28,132 bases of DNA, taken from positions 1 through 28,132 of the forward strand of contig CAYLOP010000024.1 in assembly GCA_964385305.1 (NCBI GenBank), in the 5' to 3' direction. The position numbers and the translations under genes are program-made. Of the stretch, positions 1-7,588 are shown piece by piece. Position 1 is the stretch's first letter; every line of letters starts with the position of its first letter. The notes under the pieces were generated by a model. It saw only the letters and a list, made by a program, of their open reading frames with translations, was not told the DNA's origin and searched no databases. This DNA is from CAYLOP01 sp964385305. GTDB taxonomy: Bacteria > Chloroflexota > Anaerolineae > Anaerolineales > E44-bin32.

Positions 1-452
1 CGCAAGCTGTGGTGACGGGCAACGTGGGGCCGAACGCATATAATGTCTTCCAGTCCACCCAAGTGCCCATTTACTTCTTTAGCGGCGGCACCGTGCGTGA
101 GGCCGTGGAGGCGTTCAAAGCCGGTAAGTTATCCATTGCGGGCGGTGCTAACGCTCCCGCGAATGCAGGTAAGGACGTGGGCACTGGCATGGGGACGGCT
201 ACCGGCACAGGCGCAGGCGCCGGCATGGGCATGGGACGCGGCATGGGCATGGGACGCGGCATGGGTCGGGGCATGGGTATGGGCCGCGGCATGGGCATGG
301 GAAGTGGCGCTATGCCAGCGGAGACACCGGCAAACGACCCGGAGCTTACCAAGGAAGAGCAGATCGCCAGTCTTAAAAAGCAGGCCAGCGAGATGCAGAA
401 GCAACTTACAAGTTTGCTCGACCGCATTGACCAATTGAAAGAGGATGAGTAG
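1..452 (+). CDS. NifX/NifB-type dinitrogenase iron-molybdenum cofactor-binding protein, 3' part
   Basis: The gene runs off the left edge of the window, and its reading frame is open from base 3. The first visible residues (QAVVTGNVGPNAY) match the conserved VxTGxxGPNA segment of the dinitrogenase iron-molybdenum cofactor family (NifX/NafY/MTH1175-like), followed by the typical end of that fold (FFSGGTVREAVEAFKAGKL). These small proteins bind or carry iron or iron-molybdenum clusters in the cytoplasm; outside nitrogen fixers the role is unclear. After the domain come a Met/Gly/Arg low-complexity stretch and a C-terminal charged helix of about 35 residues that looks like a coiled coil (TKEEQIASLKKQASEMQKQL). 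The stop is TAG at 450-452. A ferredoxin gene follows 106 bases later on the same strand, which fits a shared Fe-S role. The family call is firm. The function and the N-terminus cannot be judged here. Confidence 0.85.
   Translation, partial: QAVVTGNVGPNAYNVFQSTQVPIYFFSGGTVREAVEAFKAGKLSIAGGANAPANAGKDVGTGMGTATGTGAGAGMGMGRGMGMGRGMGRGMGMGRGMGMGSGAMPAETPANDPELTKEEQIASLKKQASEMQKQLTSLLDRIDQLKEDE
222..305 (+). repeat. In-gene Met/Gly/Arg repeat
   Basis: An imperfect tandem repeat of units such as ggcatgggcatgggacgc encodes repeated GMGMGRG-type blocks with Met at nearly every second position, interrupted by Arg. It forms a flexible linker between the NifX-like domain and the C-terminal helix. Met-rich repeats can bind soft metals, but nothing here proves this. 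Its length may vary between strains. Confidence 0.85.
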
Positions 453-545
453 GTAAGAACTGGCATCTCGGTCCGCTGGAAAATCGAAGGGGGATGGTCT
501 TAGCCCTGGTTGCGGCTCGAAGCATTTCGCGCTGGACCGTTTCGA

Positions 546-550
546 GGAGG
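546..550 (+). promoter_or_regulatory. RBS that sets the ferredoxin start
   Basis: GGAGG lies 8 bases before the GTG at 559. A longer frame opens at GTG 550, but that codon overlaps this Shine-Dalgarno sequence, so 559 is the better start. Confidence 0.75.
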
Positions 551-558
551 TGAGTTCC

Positions 559-1038
559 GTGATCTATGTGAATGATGCACTGTGCACGGGGTGTGGCGTC
601 TGTGTGGACGTATGTCCGAACGATGCTATCCAGGTCGTCAACGACCTTGCGCACATCGATCAGGATCTATGCCAGGAGTGTGAGTCTTGCCTGGATGCCT
701 GCCCGCCAGGGGCCATCGTGCAGGTTCATGATCCGGTCGAGACGGACAAGCTCGTCCCAGTGCGGCCCGTTGTCGAAAGCGCATCAAAAGCAATCGAAGT
801 CGCCCCCTCTATGGTGCCGCAACAAACGAGTGGCGGCATACGCCCTTGGGTAGAGATGGCATTGGCGTTCGTCGGCCGTGAGATCGTGCCGCGTGTCGTC
901 GATGCTTTAAGCGAGCGTGGCCAAAGCTCCAGCGCGATCAGTACTACGCAGCAGGACAATGTACTCCAAACCCGCAAGGGCGGCGGGAAAGGTGGCGGTG
1001 GGAGAGGTCAGCGGCGCCGTCGTCGCGGGAAGAGGTAA
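559..1038 (+). CDS. 2x[4Fe-4S] ferredoxin with helical middle and basic Gly/Arg tail
   Basis: The product is 159 residues, starting at GTG 559. Two complete [4Fe-4S] motifs are visible: Cys9, 12, 15, 19 (CTGCGVCVDVCP) and Cys38, 41, 44, 48 (CQECESCLDACP), the layout of bacterial dicluster ferredoxins. This domain would carry electrons in the cytoplasm at low potential. Such ferredoxins are usually 55-80 residues, but here about 100 residues follow: a linker, a hydrophobic to amphipathic helix near 98-120 (WVEMALAFVGREIVPRVVDAL), and a Gly/Lys/Arg tail from about 139 ending in RRRRRGKR. The helix could bind a membrane or partner, and the tail could bind nucleic acid, acidic lipid or a partner protein; both ideas are inference. 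It lies downstream of a NifX-like gene and ahead of a strong terminator, so it is probably the last gene of that operon. Confidence 0.9.
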   Translation: MIYVNDALCTGCGVCVDVCPNDAIQVVNDLAHIDQDLCQECESCLDACPPGAIVQVHDPVETDKLVPVRPVVESASKAIEVAPSMVPQQTSGGIRPWVEMALAFVGREIVPRVVDALSERGQSSSAISTTQQDNVLQTRKGGGKGGGGRGQRRRRRGKR

Positions 1039-1344
1039 TCGTGGGCTCTTCTGTTTTCAACGTTAATCTAGCGTTGGACGCTAAGGCGTTTTGGCGTATT
1101 AAACCCAGGGCGGGTGGTGCGGAGGAAAGGGTAGGTCGTCTGGGATCGTCAATAACGGAAGAATGCAAGACCACAGGTGCTGGATCTTAGTCCAGCACCT
1201 GTGCTTTTTCGTATTGATGGGCACCCCTCGTTGAGAGTCATCGTGTTTCCAGCAGGGGGATGCACATACAAAGCGGTTGTTGGATTTAAAGAATTGGAAA
1301 ATGTAACCAGTCTGCATGTCAGGCGGGCTGTCTGCGCAAAGCTC
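1039..1344. other. Gap between convergent genes
   Basis: No credible gene. It holds a small hairpin (TAGCGT-tgg-ACGCTA, 1069-1083) and the terminator at 1172-1209. From 1210 to 1344 nothing else is recognisable. Confidence 0.7.
1172..1209 (+). terminator. Rho-independent terminator of the NifX-ferredoxin unit
   Basis: A perfect 13-bp stem (CACAGGTGCTGGA, 1172-1184, with its complement at 1191-1203) encloses a 6-base loop and is followed by CTTTTT. It sits 133 bases past the ferredoxin stop and faces the minus-strand transporter gene. Confidence 0.92.
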
Positions 1345-3108
1345 CTAGAGCGTGATCACACCAAGCAGGTCCCAGATCCAGGTCACACCAAAACTGAGCA
1401 GCAGTGCGCCGATCACATCCAGGATGATCCCGCGGCGGAAGATCTCGCTCGTCTCAAAGTAGCCCGTTGAGTAGGCGAGCATGGTTGGGGGCGTGCCGAT
1501 CACCAGCGCAAAATCGATCGAGGAGGCGATGGCGACCACGGCCACCATCAACCGGGGGTCGATCTGCAGGATTTGTGCAAGTGGGATTGCCAGCGGGACG
1601 AGCATGGCGGCGCAGGCGGTGTTGGATATGAAGGCTCCGATCAGGAGTGTAAGACCGGCGACCAGGGCAATCACCAGGATGTTTGGGAGGGCCGAAAGGC
1701 CTATAAGCTTCAAGGCGAGCCAATCAGATACGCCGGTCGTGACCAGGACACCTCCAACCGCCAACCCGCCGCCGAAGGTGAGCAGGGCGTTCCAGTTGAT
1801 TTGGTTGAGGTCATCGATTTTCAGGGTTTCCGTTAGAAACAAGACGATCACACCAGCGAGCGCCACGATGGAGGCGTGGATGTGGTGGAAACCCTCCGTC
1901 AGCCACAGTAGTACGATGGCGATAAAGACCGCTATGATGATGCTCTGCTGTCGGTTGAGACCGCCCATCGCTTCGAGCTCCTGTTTGTACATCTGAGGGT
2001 CGACATAGGCTTCCACAGCCCGAGTCCGCACACGGAAGGTGAGCAGCAGGTAGACCCAGATGATGGGGACCATCAGGAGCACCATGGGTACGCCATAGGC
2101 GAACCAATCCACAAAGGTCAATTCGGTGCCGCTGAACTCGCTCAGGAACGTCATCGCCAGGATGTTGGCCGGCGTCCCAATCGCGGAGCCGATGCCGCCG
2201 ATCGCGCCGGCGTAGGCGACACCCAGGATCAGAGCTCGCCGGAAACCGGTGCGGCCGTGCTGGTTGGGGATCTTATCCAGGATGGCGAGCGCGATGGGAA
2301 TGATGATGGCGACCGAGGCCGTGTTCGACATCCACATGGAGAGGAAGGCGGTGATCCCCATCATGGTGAGCATCAGCAAGGCGGGTTTTGCGCTAGCCCG
2401 ATGGAGGATCGAAAGCGCCATCAGGCGGTCGATGCCGGTGCGGCGCATGCCCTCCGCCAGGAGGAACCCGGCCATGAATAGGAAGATGATGGGATGCCCG
2501 AACGGCGCCAGCACTTCCTTGGCGCTCGTGACTTGAGCGGCGACGATCACCACCGGCACGAGCAGTGAGGCTGCGGCGAGCGGGATGATTTCCGTCAGCC
2601 AGAGCGTCGCGACAGCCAGCAGGACGGCCGCGGCGATCTTGGCTCGGTAAGGCACGCGCATCTGGAAGCGCAGCCAGTCGCCCGATTTCTCGGTGGGGGG
2701 AAGCTGCTGGGCGTAGTTGGGGCCGGAAAGTGTGGAGCTGGCTTGCTCCAGTGGCAGTGAGATGGGGTGCCCAGCCGAATCCAAGACGCGCAGCGCGTAG
2801 CTGATGTTCTCATTGAGTCGGTAAGGCACGCTCCTGCGGCTGGATATCTCTAAACCATAATCGGGAAATTGAACCGTCTGTGTATCTTCGGTGCCGGGTA
2901 CACCACCGATCTCGAATGGAAAGTCAGCCTCGAGCAGATTGCCCTGTATATCGACGACAATGTGCGCTTGATAGGTGCCGAATTCGAGATCCGAAGGGGC
3001 CAGGAGGTAGCCTGCCAGGGCGGCCATCAGCACCATGAGCAGCGTGAAGAGCTTGCCTTTCAGGGGTGAGCCCTGCTGATCTTGCACGCTTACAGATGTT
3101 GAATCCAC
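1345..3108 (-). CDS. SLC13/DASS-family sodium:anion symporter with N-terminal ectodomain
   Basis: The product is 587 residues if translation starts at GTG 3108, which has AAGGAG 5 bases upstream; the frame stays open 29 codons further but without a ribosome site. The family imports dicarboxylates, sulfate or similar anions with Na+. Both inverted repeats are present: the first with SNT at 261-263 and GTPAN at 311-315, the second with SNT at 495-497 and GTPPT at 538-542. These are the Na+/carboxylate-binding hairpin motifs of the DASS fold. The N-terminus is unusual: one membrane segment (about 20-37), then about 115 mainly polar residues (38-152) predicted outside the membrane, before the multi-pass core. 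The substrate cannot be read from the sequence. The gene stands alone and converges on the ferredoxin operon. Confidence 0.92.
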   Translation of the reverse strand: MDSTSVSVQDQQGSPLKGKLFTLLMVLMAALAGYLLAPSDLEFGTYQAHIVVDIQGNLLEADFPFEIGGVPGTEDTQTVQFPDYGLEISSRRSVPYRLNENISYALRVLDSAGHPISLPLEQASSTLSGPNYAQQLPPTEKSGDWLRFQMRVPYRAKIAAAVLLAVATLWLTEIIPLAAASLLVPVVIVAAQVTSAKEVLAPFGHPIIFLFMAGFLLAEGMRRTGIDRLMALSILHRASAKPALLMLTMMGITAFLSMWMSNTASVAIIIPIALAILDKIPNQHGRTGFRRALILGVAYAGAIGGIGSAIGTPANILAMTFLSEFSGTELTFVDWFAYGVPMVLLMVPIIWVYLLLTFRVRTRAVEAYVDPQMYKQELEAMGGLNRQQSIIIAVFIAIVLLWLTEGFHHIHASIVALAGVIVLFLTETLKIDDLNQINWNALLTFGGGLAVGGVLVTTGVSDWLALKLIGLSALPNILVIALVAGLTLLIGAFISNTACAAMLVPLAIPLAQILQIDPRLMVAVVAIASSIDFALVIGTPPTMLAYSTGYFETSEIFRRGIILDVIGALLLSFGVTWIWDLLGVITL

Positions 3109-3454
3109 GAGTACTCCTTCTCGACGAACCGTCCGCGAGTGGTGAGGGCATATGAATGCGAATCTAGCCGGGACCTTCCCTGGGGTTGTCGCCACCGATC
3201 CCCATGTATTTTACCGGATTCCGGGTCACCTCCCCTTGCAGGCCGGTGTGGTCCACCGATCCAATGGTTGCTTCTATGGCGTGCGCCATGGCACTCCGAC
3301 GCCGCAGGGGTAAATGTGGGCCATTTAGAGCAGTTCGGGGATGGTTGGAAGTCAGCGAGATCGCCGGTCGAATGTCAACGGAGGGCGTGGGGGTTCCGTT
3401 GCGATCGATGGCGCGCGTGCGAGAGTGGTCGATCCGGGTGTGGAGGTGAAATTC
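3109..3454. other. Gap upstream of the transporter and the tRNA
   Basis: Open frames exist here on both strands, but none has a recognisable product or ribosome site. It must carry the promoter of the minus-strand transporter, which I could not place with confidence. Confidence 0.6.
3114..3119 (-). promoter_or_regulatory. RBS that sets the SLC13 transporter start
   Basis: AAGGAG on the minus strand, 5 bases before GTG 3108. It favours the 587-residue form over the 616-residue open frame. Confidence 0.7.
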
Positions 3455-3483
3455 TTGCCATGGGGGCGCATCCCGAGTAGAAT
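3455..3483 (+). promoter_or_regulatory. Sigma70-type promoter of the tRNA gene
   Basis: TTGCCA (3455-3460) and TAGAAT (3478-3483) each match the consensus at five of six positions and are separated by exactly 17 bases. Transcription would start near 3490, about 27 bases before the tRNA. Confidence 0.75.
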
Positions 3484-3516
3484 TTGATGGTTCAACGTTG
3501 CAACTTTTCAAGATAT

Positions 3517-3589
3517 GGCGGGGTAGCTCAGATGGCAGAGCAGGGGACTCATAAGCCCTGTGTCGTGGGTTCAAGTCCCACCCCCGCCA
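3517..3589 (+). tRNA. tRNA-Met (anticodon CAT)
   Basis: A full cloverleaf can be folded by hand. The acceptor stem is GGCGGGG (3517-3523) with CCCCGCC (3582-3588), and A3589 is the discriminator. The D arm is GCTC/GAGC with an 8-base loop, the anticodon loop is CTCATAA (3548-3554), the variable loop has 5 bases, and the T arm is GTGGG/CCCAC with loop TTCAAGT. The 3' CCA is not encoded (CCT follows). G1-C72 pairing and the lack of three GC pairs in the lower anticodon stem argue against an initiator tRNA, so it is an elongator tRNA-Met. A tRNA-Ile with a lysidine-modified CAT anticodon cannot be excluded. Position 31-39 would be an A-G mismatch. Confidence 0.96.
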
Positions 3590-3598
3590 CCTCCGATC

Positions 3599-3640
3599 CC
3601 CCACATGGCCAGGATATATTGGCTTGTGGGGTTGTTTTTT
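3599..3640 (+). terminator. Rho-independent terminator after the tRNA
   Basis: CCCCACA (3599-3605) pairs with TGTGGGG (3625-3631). An inner GGCC/GGCT stem (3607-3610, 3621-3624) continues it after one bulged base. TTGTTTTTT follows. It lies ten bases past the tRNA end. Confidence 0.88.
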
Positions 3641-3906
3641 CTCCCGCAGGCCCGCCCGATTGGGTGTGTCATTGTCAGCGATCTCTGTGCAATCCGTGTT
3701 TAAGTGGTTCCGTCCCTCGGAACCGCAGATTCGCTAAGAACACTGATCACGCTGAAATGCCGATTGCTTTGCCGTGCGCTTTTAATATCTATGATGGGTT
3801 CACTGGACTAGCTGCCCGTCGTTGATGTGCGAGGTGCATAGCACCCTGAGGGCTTAAGCTGATTTAACGAACAAGCAATGCCGCTACCACCATTGGAAAC
3901 CGACTC
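3641..3906. other. Gap between tRNA terminator and convergent glycosyltransferase
   Basis: I see no gene, clear hairpin or promoter here. The sequence is AT-richer than the neighbouring genes. Confidence 0.55.
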
Positions 3907-5916
3907 TTATCTTGCAGCGTGGTAGAGGATTGTCCACTCGTCTTTATATACCTCTACGAGTGCGCCCTGGTCCCGTAAACTTGCAATATTTTCCAGTGTG
4001 CGGGTTATGACACGTGTAGGATCATGCTGCAGGAGAAAATCCAAATCCTCCAGGCTGAGTGTGATGTACCCGATGCCTTGGCTCTCCATCCATGCTTGGA
4101 AATCCGTTTGATCTTTAAGTTCTGCTAATTCACTTGCCCAGCGGAAATGATCAGGGTCCGGTACACAACGAGGGACACAATAGTAGCCCCTTCCATTCCC
4201 TATGAGGAGAGCCCGCTCACCCTGGGCGTCGAATTCCTTTAAATACTGCATCGCGGGGTAATCTCTTTCATTTCGCATAAGATATTGATGGCGACTCTCT
4301 AACCCCGTGATTACATATGACGGATTATGTTTCAAGGCTACTTGTATTTGATAGAAAAGCGTGAGTGCCATGAGGCCTACAGCAAGCGTGGGAAAGAAGA
4401 CATACAGTGCAGAACCTCCCGGACGCTTGCGGATTAATTTTGGAAGCATGTACGCGGTGGCCACGGCCAGCAGGGGATAGACAGGGAGAAGAAAGCGTAC
4501 TTGCTGAGAGCCTACTGACCACAGGACAAAGCGTCCGAGAGATAGGAGCAGTAGGCTGCGGACCACCGGGTTTCCTCGACGCAGTGGATATAGCAAAGTC
4601 AAAGGAAACAGCACGCTAGGGATGTCAATCCGGTTCATAACCGCGCCAAATCGAGCGTGTTGAACATAGATGTTCCACGGAAGCAGCAGGTAATCTAAGG
4701 GACGTTTTCCGACGCCGAAGATATCCAGGTAGGCATTATACGTACTGAGCCGCTGAGGGTCCCAGCCAGGCCCGCCAGATAGAAGGGGGAAGATGGGATT
4801 TCCAAACCAAAAGGTGTTTTTCACATACCAGGGAGAAGCAACAAGCAATGCGGGTAGCGCGTACATAAGTGCCGAGCGGGTTATGGTCTGGAACCCCTGC
4901 TTGTAAGTTGCTGCGATCAAGAAAAGCCCCAGGAGGCCGAATCCCATTAATCCTAGATACTTGCTTCCCATGGCCAGACCGACCATGAGACCGCTAAGGA
5001 TGAGCCAGTGATGGCCACCTTTTCGCCACCAGATGACTATCGCATAGGTCGCCAATACTTCGAATAGACTCCAGCCAAGATCAATGTAGGCAAATCCAGC
5101 CCAGATCGGTAGGGTCGGTATGCCCAGAACAACAGCGACAGCAAGCCATGCCCGATCTTGCTGGAGCCAGCGGGAAGCCAAAGCATAGGTCGCGATAACG
5201 TAGATCACACCAAGGCTGAAATGTATTAATTTAGGAAAGACGTCATCACCGAAGGCCATCCCCAGGCTGAAGACCATCTCGACTGTGAAGGGGGCATTGA
5301 TATACCAGTTATCAGGATAGGGGAAGATCCGGCCCTGCTCCAAGAAAAGCTTGGGGCCCAGCAGATGATACATGAGACCATCGTAATCCCAGGGAGGCCC
5401 CAGGGAATTGAACAGGCTCACCAATCCGATCATGCCTGTAATTATGACAACAGCCCGGGGAACGGTGCTGGCTTGTGACCACCATGAAGCCAAGCGGCGC
5501 GGGAATCGGATCAGGTGTTTGATAGACTGTGAGAGATCCGGCGCTAGCCAGATCGTTAGGAGCAAGAGGATCCCAGCAATCCAGGTATGGCGGAGAATGC
5601 CGAGTATTCCCAAGGTTAAATTTATATAGCCTAGGGTACCTATTCCCAGGGCTAGGCTGAAAATAAACCGCTCAAGCGTTAGGATCCCTTTAGGTAGGAT
5701 GAAATTAAGGATTCGATTACCAAGGCAGTGAGCGAGGAGTAGCACAAGCCCCAGAAAAATGAATGTTAGCAGCAGGTCCCTTAGAGCGAGCCAACCATCT
5801 GTAAGGGGATCACGTGGCGGCCAAAAGGATCTGGCGACCAGGAGACTACCAACGCCAAGCGACCACAAGCAACGCTGGCGTATATTGCAGATAAAGGAAG
5901 AGGTTGATGCTTTCAC
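3907..5916 (-). CDS. Multi-pass GT-C type glycosyltransferase (GT39/PMT-like)
   Basis: The product is 669 residues with about a dozen hydrophobic segments up to roughly residue 530 and a soluble C-terminal part of about 130 residues. After the third or fourth membrane segment comes an acidic loop with WDYDGLMYHL (Asp177, Asp179, His184). This is the position of the catalytic acidic residue and YH(L) motif in GT-C enzymes of the ArnT/PMT/GT39 type, which move sugars from polyprenyl-phosphate carriers to lipids or proteins on the outer face of the membrane. Donor and acceptor are unknown. The start is GTG 5916; no good ribosome site is visible, so the true start could lie slightly inside. A sulfatase-fold membrane protein lies 85 bases upstream on the same strand, and the pair probably serves one envelope-glycan pathway. 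Confidence 0.8.
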   Translation of the reverse strand: MKASTSSFICNIRQRCLWSLGVGSLLVARSFWPPRDPLTDGWLALRDLLLTFIFLGLVLLLAHCLGNRILNFILPKGILTLERFIFSLALGIGTLGYINLTLGILGILRHTWIAGILLLLTIWLAPDLSQSIKHLIRFPRRLASWWSQASTVPRAVVIITGMIGLVSLFNSLGPPWDYDGLMYHLLGPKLFLEQGRIFPYPDNWYINAPFTVEMVFSLGMAFGDDVFPKLIHFSLGVIYVIATYALASRWLQQDRAWLAVAVVLGIPTLPIWAGFAYIDLGWSLFEVLATYAIVIWWRKGGHHWLILSGLMVGLAMGSKYLGLMGFGLLGLFLIAATYKQGFQTITRSALMYALPALLVASPWYVKNTFWFGNPIFPLLSGGPGWDPQRLSTYNAYLDIFGVGKRPLDYLLLPWNIYVQHARFGAVMNRIDIPSVLFPLTLLYPLRRGNPVVRSLLLLSLGRFVLWSVGSQQVRFLLPVYPLLAVATAYMLPKLIRKRPGGSALYVFFPTLAVGLMALTLFYQIQVALKHNPSYVITGLESRHQYLMRNERDYPAMQYLKEFDAQGERALLIGNGRGYYCVPRCVPDPDHFRWASELAELKDQTDFQAWMESQGIGYITLSLEDLDFLLQHDPTRVITRTLENIASLRDQGALVEVYKDEWTILYHAAR

Positions 5917-6001
5917 GGGTGATTATTCTATAGCATGCGTAAGGTCAAGGGAAGAATGGCAGTCCTCCTAACCTTGCGCCAGAAAAGGGATGGGTTTGGT
6001 C

Positions 6002-7588
6002 CTATCGATCATGACCCATGGCGATTGCATCCTCCGGGATGGGGATGAATTGGTATGGTCGGTCCCAGGTGGCAAAGTAGCTTTGATCGGTCAGCAGATC
6101 GATATCCTTCCCAAGCAAGGTTTGTACGACGATCCGGAAGGAGTTCACCGGCGTGATCGAAGGATAGAGAGCGGCGGTCATACCCTCCGGCATATAGTAT
6201 GCGTTTAAGATGGCGGTCCGTTCGTGCAGATCGGAATTTTCTGCGGAATTCCAATCCAGACCAAGCCCTGGGCCGTGATCGGCCTGCAGGATAATGACCG
6301 GAGGAGTATCGGAGGCATGAATCAAGACAGGGAGAAGTTCCTGCATCCGTCGATTGATATAGAGCACCTGGCCACGGTAGCCGGCGATGTACTCAGATTG
6401 CGTCCCGAGGTATGCGTCGCCATCCATCAGGGTGTAGGGATGCGATTGGGGGAGCACTTCGCCATCTGGTCCGAACACGAAGGGCGGGTGGGGGGCGATG
6501 ATGTGGGCAAACACGAATTTTGGGCCCACAAGCCCGGAGGAGGTTTTGAGCTGATCCATGGTGAACTGAATTTGATCTCGATGCGCAGCGTAACCAGGGA
6601 AGAACGGCTCCGCGCCCCAGCGTGGTGCAAACTCCTGAAAGAGCGTCAGTGCGCTGGTCTCGATCAGAAGCCTCTCGAGCGTTGTTAGCGCCCGGACTGG
6701 TGCCCGCTGGAATTCGGATGCATTCTCCCATTCGGTCATGCGGTACCCGCTGGATAGGGCGACGACCCGATAGCCCTGTTCCTCCAGGATCGCCCGGACA
6801 GCGTTCCAGCGGATCAGGCGTGCCAGAGGGGTGCGATCCTGTGAAATAGATCCCGGCTGGTCGGAGAGGAAATCGAGGTAGGTCATATTCAAGGATGATG
6901 CCAGGGAAAGGCCGGATTGGGTGTAATTACTACGGCTCTGCTCGGCGATGTAGAAGCCCTGGTGGCGCAGGAATTGCAGGAAGGATTGATTCTCCAGGTT
7001 GTAGTTCTCATCCAGCACGTCCGCTCGTGCATAACCATCCACTATGATGTAGTAGATATCTGGCCTGGAAGTTGCCTGACCGTTGGCAATGGATACCGCC
7101 TCCGGGGTCCCCGGCCATGGGCGTGCAAGCTGCACCTCATGTGCGGCAATCCGCACGATGGGTATGCCCAGGCCAATTGCAGCGGTGACTGTGAAGAAGG
7201 TTATAAGTTGGGGACGAAAGGCGCGCAGCCTAATCAATGCCCAGCTTCCGAATACCATGAGCGCGAGCCAAAGGAGCCCAAGCGTGCCCGCACTCCCCAT
7301 CAGGCCGGTTTTCGCGAAGATGCCCCGAACGCTCTCGTGCACCATACCGCGCAGGATATGACCGTAGGAGAAGAACAGCATGAGGGTCAGGGAGCAGAGC
7401 AAGGCCGCCAGTGGCCATTCTTTTACCAGCAGCTTGATGAGCAGCAGTAGGAGAAAAGCGGCGATCAGGCTGATCAGCGCAGGGCGTAGGGCATGTATCA
7501 AGGGCGCGTCGTTCAGGTTATAGGAAAGAATCGATAACGGTGGAAGCAGCGCAAATAAGAAGGGATGGAACCAGGGATAGCGTTTCAT
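6002..7588 (-). CDS. Membrane-anchored sulfatase/alkaline-phosphatase-fold protein
   Basis: The product is 528 residues. Four or five membrane segments occupy residues 10-150, then a catalytic domain follows on the outside, an architecture like LtaS/OpgB-type phosphoglycerol or phosphoethanolamine transferases. Metal-site motifs of the alkaline-phosphatase superfamily are visible: IIVDGYARAD (Asp184), SNYTQSGLSLASSLN with Thr223 as likely nucleophile, APHPPF (His367) and LQADHGPG (Asp437, His438). The nucleophile region lacks the C/S-x-P-x-R sulfatase signature, so a phosphotransferase or phosphatase role is more likely than sulfate-ester cleavage. The substrate is unknown, perhaps a glycopolymer or lipid headgroup. 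The start is ATG 7588, with only a weak ribosome site (GGCGAG). It is probably cotranscribed with the downstream glycosyltransferase. Confidence 0.82.
   Translation of the reverse strand: MKRYPWFHPFLFALLPPLSILSYNLNDAPLIHALRPALISLIAAFLLLLLIKLLVKEWPLAALLCSLTLMLFFSYGHILRGMVHESVRGIFAKTGLMGSAGTLGLLWLALMVFGSWALIRLRAFRPQLITFFTVTAAIGLGIPIVRIAAHEVQLARPWPGTPEAVSIANGQATSRPDIYYIIVDGYARADVLDENYNLENQSFLQFLRHQGFYIAEQSRSNYTQSGLSLASSLNMTYLDFLSDQPGSISQDRTPLARLIRWNAVRAILEEQGYRVVALSSGYRMTEWENASEFQRAPVRALTTLERLLIETSALTLFQEFAPRWGAEPFFPGYAAHRDQIQFTMDQLKTSSGLVGPKFVFAHIIAPHPPFVFGPDGEVLPQSHPYTLMDGDAYLGTQSEYIAGYRGQVLYINRRMQELLPVLIHASDTPPVIILQADHGPGLGLDWNSAENSDLHERTAILNAYYMPEGMTAALYPSITPVNSFRIVVQTLLGKDIDLLTDQSYFATWDRPYQFIPIPEDAIAMGHDR

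Noticed and set aside
43..466. Several long frames on both strands overlapping the NifX-like gene
   Set aside because: They arise from the repetitive GC-rich Met/Gly/Arg stretch, as shown by their His/Ala, Trp/Ala and Pro/Met runs.
3164..3604. A 146-codon minus-strand frame containing GWDLNPRHRAYESPALPSELPRH-type sequence
   Set aside because: It is the antisense translation of the tRNA gene at 3517-3589, a common false gene call.
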